A stretch of DNA of 64,000 nucleotides from Abyssibacter sp036156195 (GTDB taxonomy: Bacteria > Pseudomonadota > Gammaproteobacteria > Nevskiales > OUC007). The stretch is from assembly GCA_036156195.1 (NCBI GenBank), contig JAYZUZ010000009.1, forward strand, positions 62,001 through 126,000. Direction: 5' to 3'. Shown in pieces: positions 33,903 to 42,036 of the stretch (its first letter is position 1; each line of letters begins with the position of its first letter). The position numbers and the translations under genes were made by a program. The notes beneath the pieces are model-generated. The model searched no databases. It worked only from the letters and a program-made list of their open reading frames with translations, and had not been told where the DNA came from.

Positions 33903-36539
33903 TTGAAGCGCGACATCTTGGGCTCGGATACGGTCTTCGGGCTGGCCATGACCGTCATCTTCGCCGTACTGGCCTACGGGGTCTGGGGACCGGTCTTTCA
34001 GGGCCTGGAACGCTGGGGTTACGACCTGGGCGTTCGGGCCACCGACAAACCACCGAGCGAACGTGTTGCCGTGGTGGCCATCGACGATGCCAGCATCGCC
34101 AATTTGGGCCGCTGGCCATGGCCGCGTGATCTGCATGCCGAGATGATTCGCGTGCTGTCCCAAGGCGGCGCCAAGGCCATCGGCAGCACGGTGCTCTATT
34201 CAGAAGCCCAGCAGGATGCCGGACTGGCCTATATCAACGCGCTGGTCGAATCGTTCATGCAGTCTCCGCTGGTGAACCATGTCCCCCAGGAAGTGATCGC
34301 GTTGCGCGAGCAGATCCAGGCGTTGCGGGCAACCGGGGCAAATCGCCAGCCGGTCCTGGCACTGCAGGCCCTGGACCGTGAATCAGCACTCACCACGACG
34401 CTGGGCAGTGACATCGAACAGCTGGCACTGCAGTTTCTCGAAGCGCAGGATGCGCTGAATACGGATGCCAAGCTGGCGGCCGCCTTTGCCCAGGCCGGCA
34501 ACGTCATCCAGGCCATGCTGTTCCAGCTCGGCCAGCCGCAGGGGCGACCCGATCAACCCTTACCCGACTACGTGCAGGCCAGTGCCCTGACCCATGTGAG
34601 CAGTGGCGATGCCCGCCCAATCCCCACCTTATCGGCTCTGCCTCCGGTTGCGCCTCTGGGCCGTGCTGCCGCCGGTCTCGGCCATCTCAGCCTGACGGCC
34701 GACGTTGACGGGGCGCAGCGCTACGAACCACTGGTACTCGAGCACTTCGGCGCCTACTACCCTTCGCTGCCGCTCATGCTTGCTGCGCGGGCCCTCAATC
34801 TGCAGCCAGGGGATATCGAAGTCCGCCTGGGTGAAGGCGTCCGGCTGGGTGGCCTGCAAATCGACACCACCGCCGACTTGCGGATGTACAACTATTTCTA
34901 CGGAGAGCGTAACGGCAACCCGCCGTTTGCTGTCGACTCCTTCTTCGATGTACTGGTAGGCAACATTCCCCCCAGCAAGTATCGCGACAAGCTCGTGCTG
35001 ATCGGGGCCTCGGCAGCGGGGATCGGGGACAGCGTCGCCACTCCTGTGTCTGCCCATATGCCACCCGTGGTGTCGCTGGCACATACGGTCTCCAGCATTC
35101 TTGAGGAACACTTCTTCGTCAGACCGGCCTGGGCCGGCTGGGCTGGGTTGGGCGTCTTCCTAATCGCCGCGCTGTGGTTGGTACTGGGCGTACCGAGGCT
35201 GGGGGCGGGCATCGCTGCCATCATGACGCTGACATTCGCACTCGGTCTTTTTGTCACCGAGCTGGCGCTGATGATCACCCAGTCGATGTGGATTCCGCTG
35301 CTCATCCCGGTGGTATTCCTGGTCCTCGGCCACATCGCCATGACAGTGAAACGCCTGCGGGTCACCGAACGCCTGAAGATGGCGTCCGAGCTTGAAGGCG
35401 CCGAGTCCAACAAAATGCTCGGCTTGGCCTTCCAGGGCCAGGGTCAGCTCGACATGGCTTTCGACAAGTTCCGCAAGTGCCCGGTCGATGAAGGCGTACT
35501 GGATGTGCTCTACAACCTGGGCCTGGACTACGAACGCAAGCGCTCCTTCGGGAAGGCGCATGCGGTCTATCAGTACATGGCTCAGCATCAACCCAATTTC
35601 CGCGACCTCCAGGACAAGCTCAAACGCGCGAAAAAGCTGGAAGAAACCGTCATCCTGGGAGGTGGCAGCAGTGGTGGTGGGGCAACGCTCATCACCGCCG
35701 GCGACGATATGGAAAAGCCCATGCTCGGCCGCTACGAGGTCGTCAAGGAGCTCGGCAAGGGGGCCATGGGCACGGTTTATCTCGGCAAGGACCCCAAGAT
35801 CGGCCGGACCGTGGCGATCAAGACCATGGCCCTGCAGCAGGAGTTCGAGGCCGACGAACTCGAGGACGTGAAGGCGCGCTTTTTCAGAGAGGCCGAAACA
35901 GCCGGTCGACTGGCGCATCCCAACATCGTGACGATCTACGATGCAGGCGAGGAACATGACCTGGCCTACATTGCGATGGAGTTCATCAAAGGCTACGACC
36001 TGACGCGGCACACGAAGTCAGCCGGCCTGTTGCCGGTCCCGGATGTCCTCAAACTAGTTGCCGATGCTGCTGATGCACTCGACTACGCCCACAACCAGAG
36101 CATCGTTCACCGCGACATCAAGCCCGCGAACCTGATGTGGCTGCCCGACGACCGCGTGGTCAAGGTCACGGACTTCGGGATCGCCCGCATCACCGACGCT
36201 TCAAAAACCAAGACGGGCATGGTGCTGGGGACGCCCTCCTACATGTCACCGGAGCAGCTCTCCGGTCGCAAGGTGGATGGCCGCTCGGACATCTTTTCTC
36301 TAACCGTCACCCTGTATCAGTTGCTCACGGGTCAGCTGCCCTTCCAGGCCGACTCCATGGCCACACTCATGTACAAGATCGCGAACGATCCGCATGCACC
36401 CGCGCTGACGCTGCGAGCCGACCTGCCCGATGCCATCGAAGCCATCCTCGCGGCAGGCCTGCAGAAAGATCTCGATCAGCGCTACGCGCGGGCGGGTGAT
36501 CTGGCAGCTGCCCTGCGTGCACTGCAGGTGGGCGCCTGA
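33903..36539 (+). CDS. CHASE2-TPR-serine/threonine protein kinase
   Basis: About 878 residues. TTG at 33903 is preferred: AAGGGGAG lies 9 bases before it, whereas the GTG at 33894 sits on top of that site. Order: TM1 (about 11-33); extracytoplasmic CHASE2 sensor (35-410; VVAIDDASIANLGRWPWPRD is diagnostic); three TM helices (415-490); a TPR-like region (515-590); a Gly/Ser linker with LEETVIL; a Hanks kinase domain (615-875). The kinase has GKGAMGTVYLG, VAIKTM, HRDIKPAN (catalytic Asp738), DFGIA and GTPSYMSPEQ, so it looks active. It overlaps the PP2C gene by one base and is followed by an FHA gene. The signal sensed is unknown. Confidence 0.93.
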   Translation: MKRDILGSDTVFGLAMTVIFAVLAYGVWGPVFQGLERWGYDLGVRATDKPPSERVAVVAIDDASIANLGRWPWPRDLHAEMIRVLSQGGAKAIGSTVLYSEAQQDAGLAYINALVESFMQSPLVNHVPQEVIALREQIQALRATGANRQPVLALQALDRESALTTTLGSDIEQLALQFLEAQDALNTDAKLAAAFAQAGNVIQAMLFQLGQPQGRPDQPLPDYVQASALTHVSSGDARPIPTLSALPPVAPLGRAAAGLGHLSLTADVDGAQRYEPLVLEHFGAYYPSLPLMLAARALNLQPGDIEVRLGEGVRLGGLQIDTTADLRMYNYFYGERNGNPPFAVDSFFDVLVGNIPPSKYRDKLVLIGASAAGIGDSVATPVSAHMPPVVSLAHTVSSILEEHFFVRPAWAGWAGLGVFLIAALWLVLGVPRLGAGIAAIMTLTFALGLFVTELALMITQSMWIPLLIPVVFLVLGHIAMTVKRLRVTERLKMASELEGAESNKMLGLAFQGQGQLDMAFDKFRKCPVDEGVLDVLYNLGLDYERKRSFGKAHAVYQYMAQHQPNFRDLQDKLKRAKKLEETVILGGGSSGGGATLITAGDDMEKPMLGRYEVVKELGKGAMGTVYLGKDPKIGRTVAIKTMALQQEFEADELEDVKARFFREAETAGRLAHPNIVTIYDAGEEHDLAYIAMEFIKGYDLTRHTKSAGLLPVPDVLKLVADAADALDYAHNQSIVHRDIKPANLMWLPDDRVVKVTDFGIARITDASKTKTGMVLGTPSYMSPEQLSGRKVDGRSDIFSLTVTLYQLLTGQLPFQADSMATLMYKIANDPHAPALTLRADLPDAIEAILAAGLQKDLDQRYARAGDLAAALRALQVGA

Positions 36540-37360
36540 TGCCATCGGGTTTGCGTGGCGCGATTCAATTCGCGATGCAGTCGGACGTCGGCCGTGTCCG
36601 AACCAACAACGAAGATGCCGTCGGAGCCGATGATCAACTAGGCCTGCTCATCCTCGCCGACGGCATGGGAGGCTACAAGGCCGGCGAGGTCGCCAGCGGC
36701 ATGACCGTGGCCAGCGTGCTGGAAACCGTTCGCAAACGTCTGCCTCAGTTGCGCGATGACCACGATGACGAAGACCACAGCGCCCATGCGCTGCTGCTGC
36801 GCGAGGCGCTGGAAGCTGCCCACACCTCGGTGTATCACGTCTCGCGCTCCCAAAAGCAATGCGAAGGTATGGGTACCACCGCGGTTGTCCTTCTGTTCAA
36901 GGATGACTGCATCGCGGTCGCCAGCGTCGGAGACTCCCGGCTCTACCGCCTACGTGATCGCGAGATCCAGCAGGTCACCCGCGATCACTCGCTGGTACAG
37001 GAACTGATCGACCGCGGTTTCTATTCCGAAGAAGAGGCCGAGCAGAAAGTAGCGCGGAATATCGTAACCCGTGCATTGGGTATCGAGCCCGAGATCCAGG
37101 TTGATCTTGTGGAAGAGCCTGCTGAAGTCGGCGATATCTATCTTATGTGCTCCGACGGCCTGAGCGATCTGGTTCCTTCGGACGCGATACGCTTAACCCT
37201 GCTCCAGTTTGCTGATAATCTCGAAAATGCTGCGGCCGAACTGGTCCGGCAGGCCAACATGGCCGGGGGAAAAGATAACGTTTCGGTTGTTGTCGCAAGA
37301 ATCGACCGATCATTTGCCGAAAAGCGCAGCTGGTTTGCTCGGGTCAAGAGCTGGCTGTGA
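36539..37360 (+). CDS. PP2C-type serine/threonine phosphatase (Stp1-like)
   Basis: A 273-residue PPM-family metal-dependent phosphatase. Metal and catalytic motifs are complete: RTNNEDA (the Arg-Asp region), LADGMGGYKAGE, GMGTTAVVLL, VGDSRLYRLRD, TRDHSLVQELIDRG, CSDGLSDLV and GKDNVSVVVAR. The ATG shares its A with the kinase stop (TGATG), so synthesis is coupled to the kinase. It probably reverses phosphorylation by that kinase and on the FHA protein. No membrane segment; the last 15 residues form a Trp-containing basic tail. Confidence 0.95.
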   Translation: MPSGLRGAIQFAMQSDVGRVRTNNEDAVGADDQLGLLILADGMGGYKAGEVASGMTVASVLETVRKRLPQLRDDHDDEDHSAHALLLREALEAAHTSVYHVSRSQKQCEGMGTTAVVLLFKDDCIAVASVGDSRLYRLRDREIQQVTRDHSLVQELIDRGFYSEEEAEQKVARNIVTRALGIEPEIQVDLVEEPAEVGDIYLMCSDGLSDLVPSDAIRLTLLQFADNLENAAAELVRQANMAGGKDNVSVVVARIDRSFAEKRSWFARVKSWL

Positions 37361-37440
37361 CCAACAATACAATGCATTCAGGGGATGTTGACCGGGCCCC
37401 CTGCCCGGCCGACTACTGTGGGTAGGGAGAGGCGAAAGCC

Positions 37441-38127
37441 ATGAGTAAACTCATTGTCACCGATGGGAAAGACGTTCTGGACACGGTGGAACTCACACCG
37501 GAGCGAATCACCATCGGCCGTCATCCCGATAACACGCTGCAGCTCAATGACAAAGCTGTGAGCGGGCACCACGCCGTGATCGTCAACATCATGTCGGAGT
37601 CCTTTCTGGAGGATCTCGACAGCACCAACGGCACGCTGGTGAATGGCCGCCGTATCGCCAAGCATCCGCTGTCCAATGGTGATGTGATCACCATGGGCCA
37701 TCACACCCTCAAGTACGAAGCCGACGTTCAGATCGACGAGGATGCGCTGGAGCAGACCATGATTCTCCGGCCGGGTGAACTGGCTTCGGCAACCGGTGAA
37801 ACCCTCGGCTCTGCCGCTGCGGCTGCGCCTGTGGCCACGAAGCCGCAAATCGGCGTGTTAACCCTGTCCAGCGGCAGCAATGCAGGCAAACAACTGCAAC
37901 TGACCAAGGCTTTGACCACGGTGGGCCGGCCTGGAGTCCAGGTCGCCGCCGTGACGCGGCGCCCCGATGGCTACTACATCGTCCATGTAGGCGGTCAGAA
38001 GGATCAGAACCTGCCACCGCCCAGCGTCAACGGAGAGTCCATTGGCGGACATGCCCGACAGCTGACTGAGGGTGATGAAATCAAGCTCGCGGGCGCCACC
38101 CTAAGCTTTAGCTTGGTGGACGCGTAG
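37441..38127 (+). CDS. double FHA-domain protein (second domain degenerate)
   Basis: A 228-residue protein. Residues 3-95 form a canonical FHA domain with GRHPDN, SGHHAVI and STNGTLVNG, carrying the Arg, Ser, His and Asn-Gly residues that bind phospho-threonine. A linker (96-138, Ala-rich) contains LEQTMIL with Thr106. The second domain (139-228) keeps an FHA-like outline (TVGRPGVQ, PSVNGESIGG, GDEIKLAG) but lacks the Ser/His recognition residues. It resembles regulatory FHA proteins such as GarA, where a phosphorylated Thr is bound in cis. Eighty bases after the phosphatase gene, with a GGAGAGG site before the ATG. Its output partner is not evident here. Confidence 0.9.
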   Translation: MSKLIVTDGKDVLDTVELTPERITIGRHPDNTLQLNDKAVSGHHAVIVNIMSESFLEDLDSTNGTLVNGRRIAKHPLSNGDVITMGHHTLKYEADVQIDEDALEQTMILRPGELASATGETLGSAAAAAPVATKPQIGVLTLSSGSNAGKQLQLTKALTTVGRPGVQVAAVTRRPDGYYIVHVGGQKDQNLPPPSVNGESIGGHARQLTEGDEIKLAGATLSFSLVDA

Positions 38128-38192
38128 ATTCACCGCGGGCCGCTCTCCACGTCCGGAGCAAGCGCTTCTTCGGCGCCGTCACGCCGACGACC

Positions 38193-39281
38193 CTAATCAG
38201 GGTGTTGGTAGTGGTAACGCACCCGGTTCGTCAAACCACAGAACAAGTCGTAGGCAATCGTGCCCGCATGCGCGGCAACGGTTTCGACCGGCAGCGCGCC
38301 ACCCCATAGCGTGGCTGCGTCACCGACCTGTGCCTGCGGGCAGGCTCGCAAGTCCACGGTGATCATGTCCATGGAGACTCGGCCGATGAGTGACACCACC
38401 TGCCCTTGGACAAGCACAGGCGTGCCCGAACGGGCATGGCGAGGATATCCGTCACCGTAGCCCATGGCGATGACACCGACGCGGGTGGGTTCTGCGCAGC
38501 GCCATTCACTGCCATACCCCACAGCCTGACCCGCAGGCACCTCGCGGATGGCGATCAGCCGGCTTTCTACCCGCATGGTCGGGCGCAGATCGTCCTGCCG
38601 GGCCAAGCGCCCTTCCAGCGGCGAAGCGCCATAGAGCATGATACCGGGCCTCACCCAGTCAACTCGGGCCTGGGGATACGCCATGAGCCCGGCCGAGTTG
38701 GCAATGGTTCTCTGCCCCGGCAAGCCCTCGACCGCTGCGAAGAAGCGTGTGAGCTGTTCCAGTGTGGACTCCGGCTCGGCGGCATCGGCATTGGCCAGGT
38801 GAGTCATCCAGCCAAGCAGACGGACGGAGGGGATGGCCTGCACGGCGGCCGCCAGACGCGGCGCCTGCTCCGGACAGAAGCCCAGACGATTCATCCCGGT
38901 GTCCAGTTTCACCCAGACCGGAATGGGTTGGCTGACGCGGGCGTTTTGCAGGCAATCCAGTTGCCAGTCAGCATGGAGTACCAGGCAGTCACCACGGGCG
39001 GCGACCGTGCTGACTTCGGACGGGTGTAAGAGCCCCTCCAGCAGGACACAGGGCGTGGAGCAACCCAGGCTGCGGATCGCTTCGGCTTCTTCCAGGCAGG
39101 CGACGGCGTAGGCATCCAGCTCACCATCAAGCGTGCGCGCAACGGCAGCCGTACCATGCCCGTAGGCATCCGCTTTGAGGGCGCCCATGATCCGGGATGT
39201 CGGCGCGTACTGGCGAACACGCTGCAGATTATGTCGCAGGGCAGACAGGTCCACAGTCGCCGTGACACGTTCGGGAATCAC
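38193..39281 (-). CDS. alr: alanine racemase
   Basis: A 362-residue PLP enzyme making D-alanine for peptidoglycan. The PLP lysine is in GALKADAYGHG near the N-terminus and the catalytic Tyr region is GYGSEWRC and GYGDGYPRHA; SMDMITVDL follows. The start is GTG at 39281 with GGAG 7 bases upstream. It follows dnaB by 17 bases, the usual gammaproteobacterial arrangement. Length matches E. coli Alr (359). Confidence 0.97.
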   Translation of the reverse strand: MIPERVTATVDLSALRHNLQRVRQYAPTSRIMGALKADAYGHGTAAVARTLDGELDAYAVACLEEAEAIRSLGCSTPCVLLEGLLHPSEVSTVAARGDCLVLHADWQLDCLQNARVSQPIPVWVKLDTGMNRLGFCPEQAPRLAAAVQAIPSVRLLGWMTHLANADAAEPESTLEQLTRFFAAVEGLPGQRTIANSAGLMAYPQARVDWVRPGIMLYGASPLEGRLARQDDLRPTMRVESRLIAIREVPAGQAVGYGSEWRCAEPTRVGVIAMGYGDGYPRHARSGTPVLVQGQVVSLIGRVSMDMITVDLRACPQAQVGDAATLWGGALPVETVAAHAGTIAYDLFCGLTNRVRYHYQHPD

Positions 39282-39298
39282 CGGACTCTCCAGGCTGC

Positions 39299-40678
39299 TC
39301 AGAACTCGTCGTCCTGGTAATGCGCCACATTGTCGAAACGGGTGTACTGACCCGTAAATGTTGCATCCACTTTGCCGATCGGGCCATTACGTTGCTTGGC
39401 GATAATGATTTCGGCGATGCCCCGACGGTCGGACTCCGGGTTATAGACCTCGTCACGGTAAATAAACATGATGACGTCAGCATCCTGCTCGATACCGCCA
39501 GATTCGCGCAGATCGGCCATGCGAGGACGCTTGTCATCCCGGTTTTCGACGCTGCGATTCAACTGCGACAACGCGATGACCGGTACTTCCAGTTCCTTGG
39601 CAAGCGATTTCATGCCTCGAGAGATCATCGCAATTTCGTTGGTCCGATTCTCCTTGAAACCGGGGACCTGCATGAGCTGCAGGTAGTCGACCAGGATCAG
39701 GCCCAGCTCCAGGCCATTGGGGAATTGCTCGCTGCGGATGTTGTTGACTTCCCGCTTGAGGCGACGTGCCCGCGAGCGCAACTCGGTCGGAGACAACTGC
39801 CCGTCGTCATCGATATAAATCGGCGCGCGCTCCAGCAGGGTCATGGCGGAATGAATCTTGTCCCAGTCCTCATCCGTGAGGTTGCCACTGCGCAGCCGCT
39901 CCTGATTGACCCGGCCGAAGGAGGAGATCATGCGCATCATCAACTGATCTCCGGGCATTTCCAAGCTGAATACGAGGACGGCCTTGGGGTTTTGCGGATC
40001 GGTCGCAATCGCCTCGGCGATGTTCATCGAGAAACTGGTTTTACCCATCGATGGCCGCCCCGCCACGATCACCAGGTCGCCCGGGTGCAATCCTGTCGTC
40101 TTCTTGTCGAGATCCACCAGACCGGTTGACGTGCCTGCCAGCTGCCCGCCCACCAGTTTCTCGATGCGTTCGACCACATCACCCAGGAACTCGGCCCCGG
40201 CCCTGGGCCCGGAGGTGGTCCGCCGAGAAGACTCGGCGATGTCCAGCACCTTGCGTTCGGCCTCATCCAGCAGTTCGGTAGCGGGCCGGCCCTCGGGCGT
40301 GAAACCCATATCGGTGATGTCGGTGCCAACCTTGATCAACTTCCGGTACACCGACCGTTCACGAACAATGTCAGCATAGGCGCCGATGTTGGCGGCGCTA
40401 CCCACGTCGTTAGCCAGGGTGCCCAGGTAGGCCAGACCTCCGGCGTCTTCAAGTTGACCGCGCCCCTGAAGCCACTCCGACACCGTCACCACATCACGTG
40501 GTCGGTCAGTGTTCGCGAGATCATCAATTGCCTGATAAATCAGGCGGTGATCCTTGCGGTAAAAGTCCGCTTCCATGACGCGCCCGGCGACCCGGTCCCA
40601 GGCGTCGCCCTGCAGCATCAGACCACCGAGCACAGCCTGCTCGGCTTCCAGAGAATATGGGGGGAGTCGTTGTTCCAC
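39299..40678 (-). CDS. dnaB: replicative DNA helicase DnaB
   Basis: A 459-residue hexameric helicase at the replication fork. The N-terminal domain (PPYSLEAEQAVLGGLM) interacts with DnaG and loader. The RecA-like domain has Walker A (VAGRPSMGKTSFSMN), Walker B (LGLILVDYLQLM) and the arginine/Gln region RLKREVNN. No intein is present. GTG start at 40678; the ribosome site is weak. It is separated from rplI by a terminator hairpin, so it is probably its own transcription unit with alr. Confidence 0.97.
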   Translation of the reverse strand: MEQRLPPYSLEAEQAVLGGLMLQGDAWDRVAGRVMEADFYRKDHRLIYQAIDDLANTDRPRDVVTVSEWLQGRGQLEDAGGLAYLGTLANDVGSAANIGAYADIVRERSVYRKLIKVGTDITDMGFTPEGRPATELLDEAERKVLDIAESSRRTTSGPRAGAEFLGDVVERIEKLVGGQLAGTSTGLVDLDKKTTGLHPGDLVIVAGRPSMGKTSFSMNIAEAIATDPQNPKAVLVFSLEMPGDQLMMRMISSFGRVNQERLRSGNLTDEDWDKIHSAMTLLERAPIYIDDDGQLSPTELRSRARRLKREVNNIRSEQFPNGLELGLILVDYLQLMQVPGFKENRTNEIAMISRGMKSLAKELEVPVIALSQLNRSVENRDDKRPRMADLRESGGIEQDADVIMFIYRDEVYNPESDRRGIAEIIIAKQRNGPIGKVDATFTGQYTRFDNVAHYQDDEF

Positions 40679-40728
40679 GCGGCTAGTCTACCTGCTGCGG
40701 ATGACGGGTTTGGAGGCCCGAAACGCAA

Positions 40729-40753
40729 ACGGCCGACGCTAGGCGCCGGCCGT
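40729..40753 (-). terminator. terminator hairpin of the rpsF-rpsR-rplI operon
   Basis: A 10-bp stem with one G-T pair (ACGGCCGGCG / CGTCGGCCGT on the minus strand) and a 5-base loop, followed by a T-containing tract TTGCGTTT. Lies 27 bases after the rplI stop and before dnaB. Confidence 0.6.
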
Positions 40754-40779
40754 CTGTTCCGATCGTCCTGCGGCTCAGC

Positions 40780-41229
40780 CTACTCGGCTTCGACCACCAC
40801 GGACATCGTGGCTTCCAGGGTGGCGTAGAGATGAATCACCACCTCGTGCTCGCCCGTTGCCCGGAGGGGACCATCGGGCATGACCACTTCGCCCTTGTCG
40901 ACGGTAACACCCGCCTCGGTAATCGCCTCGGCGATTTCGCGGGGACCGATCGACCCGTAGAGCTTGCCTTCTTCGGAGGCGCGGCTGGTCAACGTGATCG
41001 TGCCCAGGCCGGCAATGGCTTCGGCGCGTGCCTTGGCGGCCGCTTCGGACTCGGCGACCTTCTTCAGCAACTCGGCCTTGCGTTCTTCGAACACGGCCAG
41101 GTTGTCCTTGGTCGCGCGCAGTGCCTTGCCCTGCGGCAGCAGGTAGTTGCGGCCGTAGCCCGGCTTCACGCGAACGGTGTCACCGATGTCGCCCAGATTC
41201 TGGATGCGATCCAGCAGAATGACTTCCAT
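40780..41229 (-). CDS. rplI: 50S ribosomal protein L9
   Basis: A 149-residue L9, the same length as in E. coli. The N-terminal domain MEVILLDRIQNLGDIGDTV with VKPGYGRNYLLPQGKA binds 23S rRNA; a long central helix (EERKAELLKKVAESEAAAKA) leads to the C-terminal domain (TLTSRASEEGKLYGSIG). AGGAG precedes the ATG. It is third in rpsF-rpsR-rplI, 11 bases after rpsR. Confidence 0.98.
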   Translation of the reverse strand: MEVILLDRIQNLGDIGDTVRVKPGYGRNYLLPQGKALRATKDNLAVFEERKAELLKKVAESEAAAKARAEAIAGLGTITLTSRASEEGKLYGSIGPREIAEAITEAGVTVDKGEVVMPDGPLRATGEHEVVIHLYATLEATMSVVVEAE

Positions 41230-41240
41230 CGTATTGGCTC

Positions 41241-41468
41241 CTATTCGTGCTGGTCGGTGTAGGGCAGCAGCGCCAGGAAACGGGCGCGCTTGACCGCGGC
41301 AGCCAGCTGGCGCTGGTAACGCACCTTGGTGCCGGTGATACGACTCGGAACAATCTTGCCGTTATCCGAGATGAACTGCTTGAGCAGGCCCAGGTCCTTG
41401 TAATCGATTTCCTCGATGCCCTCGGACGTGAACTTGCAAACGCGCTTGCGACGACTAAAACGTGCCAT
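41241..41468 (-). CDS. rpsR: 30S ribosomal protein S18
   Basis: A 75-residue S18, same length as in E. coli. The RRKRVCKFTSEGIEEIDYKD start and ITGTKVRYQRQLAAAVKRAR core are diagnostic. AAGGAG lies 8 bases before the ATG. Forms a heterodimer with S6 on the 30S platform; the pair can repress this operon. Confidence 0.98.
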   Translation of the reverse strand: MARFSRRKRVCKFTSEGIEEIDYKDLGLLKQFISDNGKIVPSRITGTKVRYQRQLAAAVKRARFLALLPYTDQHE

Positions 41469-41479
41469 GACGATGCTCC

Positions 41480-41884
41480 TTATGCAGCCTGATCGGCGTT
41501 GTCATCGGAAGAATCACCATCGTCGCTGCTCTTGCGAGCGGGCTTCGACTCGGCCTTGTCTTCCTCGGAATCCTTGACCAGCGGCGACGCACCGGACGGA
41601 GCACCTTCCGTACGCATGGTCATGTGGCGGATGATGGCGTCGTTGAATCGGAAGATGCCTTCCAGTTCCTCGATGGCCTCGCGGCTGCATTCCACGTTCA
41701 GCATGGCGTAGTGCGCCTTGTGAACCTTGGCAATGGTGTAGGCCAGCTGACGGCGGCCCCAGTCTTCCACGCGGTGGACCTTGCCGCCCGCATTTTCAAT
41801 CGTGCCGCGATAGCGTTCCAGCATCGCAGGCACTTGCTCGCTCTGATCCGGATGGACCAGAAACACAACTTCGTAGTGACGCAT
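41480..41884 (-). CDS. rpsF: 30S ribosomal protein S6
   Basis: A 134-residue S6 (MRHYEVVFLVHPDQSEQVP; VHRVEDWGRRQLAYTI; AHYAMLNVECSREAI). The C-terminal tail from about residue 100 is highly charged and acidic (DSEEDKAESKPARKSSDDGD), the region that receives glutamates by RimK in E. coli; here it ends in DDNADQAA instead of Glu-Glu. AAGGAG is well placed before the ATG. First gene of rpsF-rpsR-rplI with a 117-base leader and a clear promoter. Confidence 0.97.
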   Translation of the reverse strand: MRHYEVVFLVHPDQSEQVPAMLERYRGTIENAGGKVHRVEDWGRRQLAYTIAKVHKAHYAMLNVECSREAIEELEGIFRFNDAIIRHMTMRTEGAPSGASPLVKDSEEDKAESKPARKSSDDGDSSDDNADQAA

Positions 41885-42000
41885 TGTGACTCCTTACGGA
41901 TGTACCCGTCCCCTGGTGCCTGTCGGCGACGCGAGGTTCAAGGCGTACAGCCTCCCGGTGGAAACCACGGTGAGGCAAGGAAACCCGCAGATTTCGCGGG
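41885..42000 (-). promoter_or_regulatory. rpsF leader, candidate S6:S18 autoregulatory site
   Basis: About 115 bases of leader RNA between the predicted start and rpsF. It contains several short stems (CCCGC/GCGGG, AGGC-UGUAC-GCCU, GAGG/CCUC) and a CCGA at 41926-41923 within GUCGCCGACAGG. Known bacterial S6:S18 binding elements use a conserved CCGA-type bulge upstream of rpsF. The assignment is by position and that tetranucleotide only. Confidence 0.4.
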
Positions 42001-42007
42001 GGCGCGG

Positions 42008-42036
42008 ATTCTACGGCTTCCGGGCAGAGGGTGCAA
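42008..42036 (-). promoter_or_regulatory. sigma-70 promoter of the rpsF operon
   Basis: Minus strand TTGCAC (42036-42031), a 17-base spacer and TAGAAT (42013-42008). The -35 lies inside the 3' end of rlmB. The -10 matches five of six consensus bases. Confidence 0.72.
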
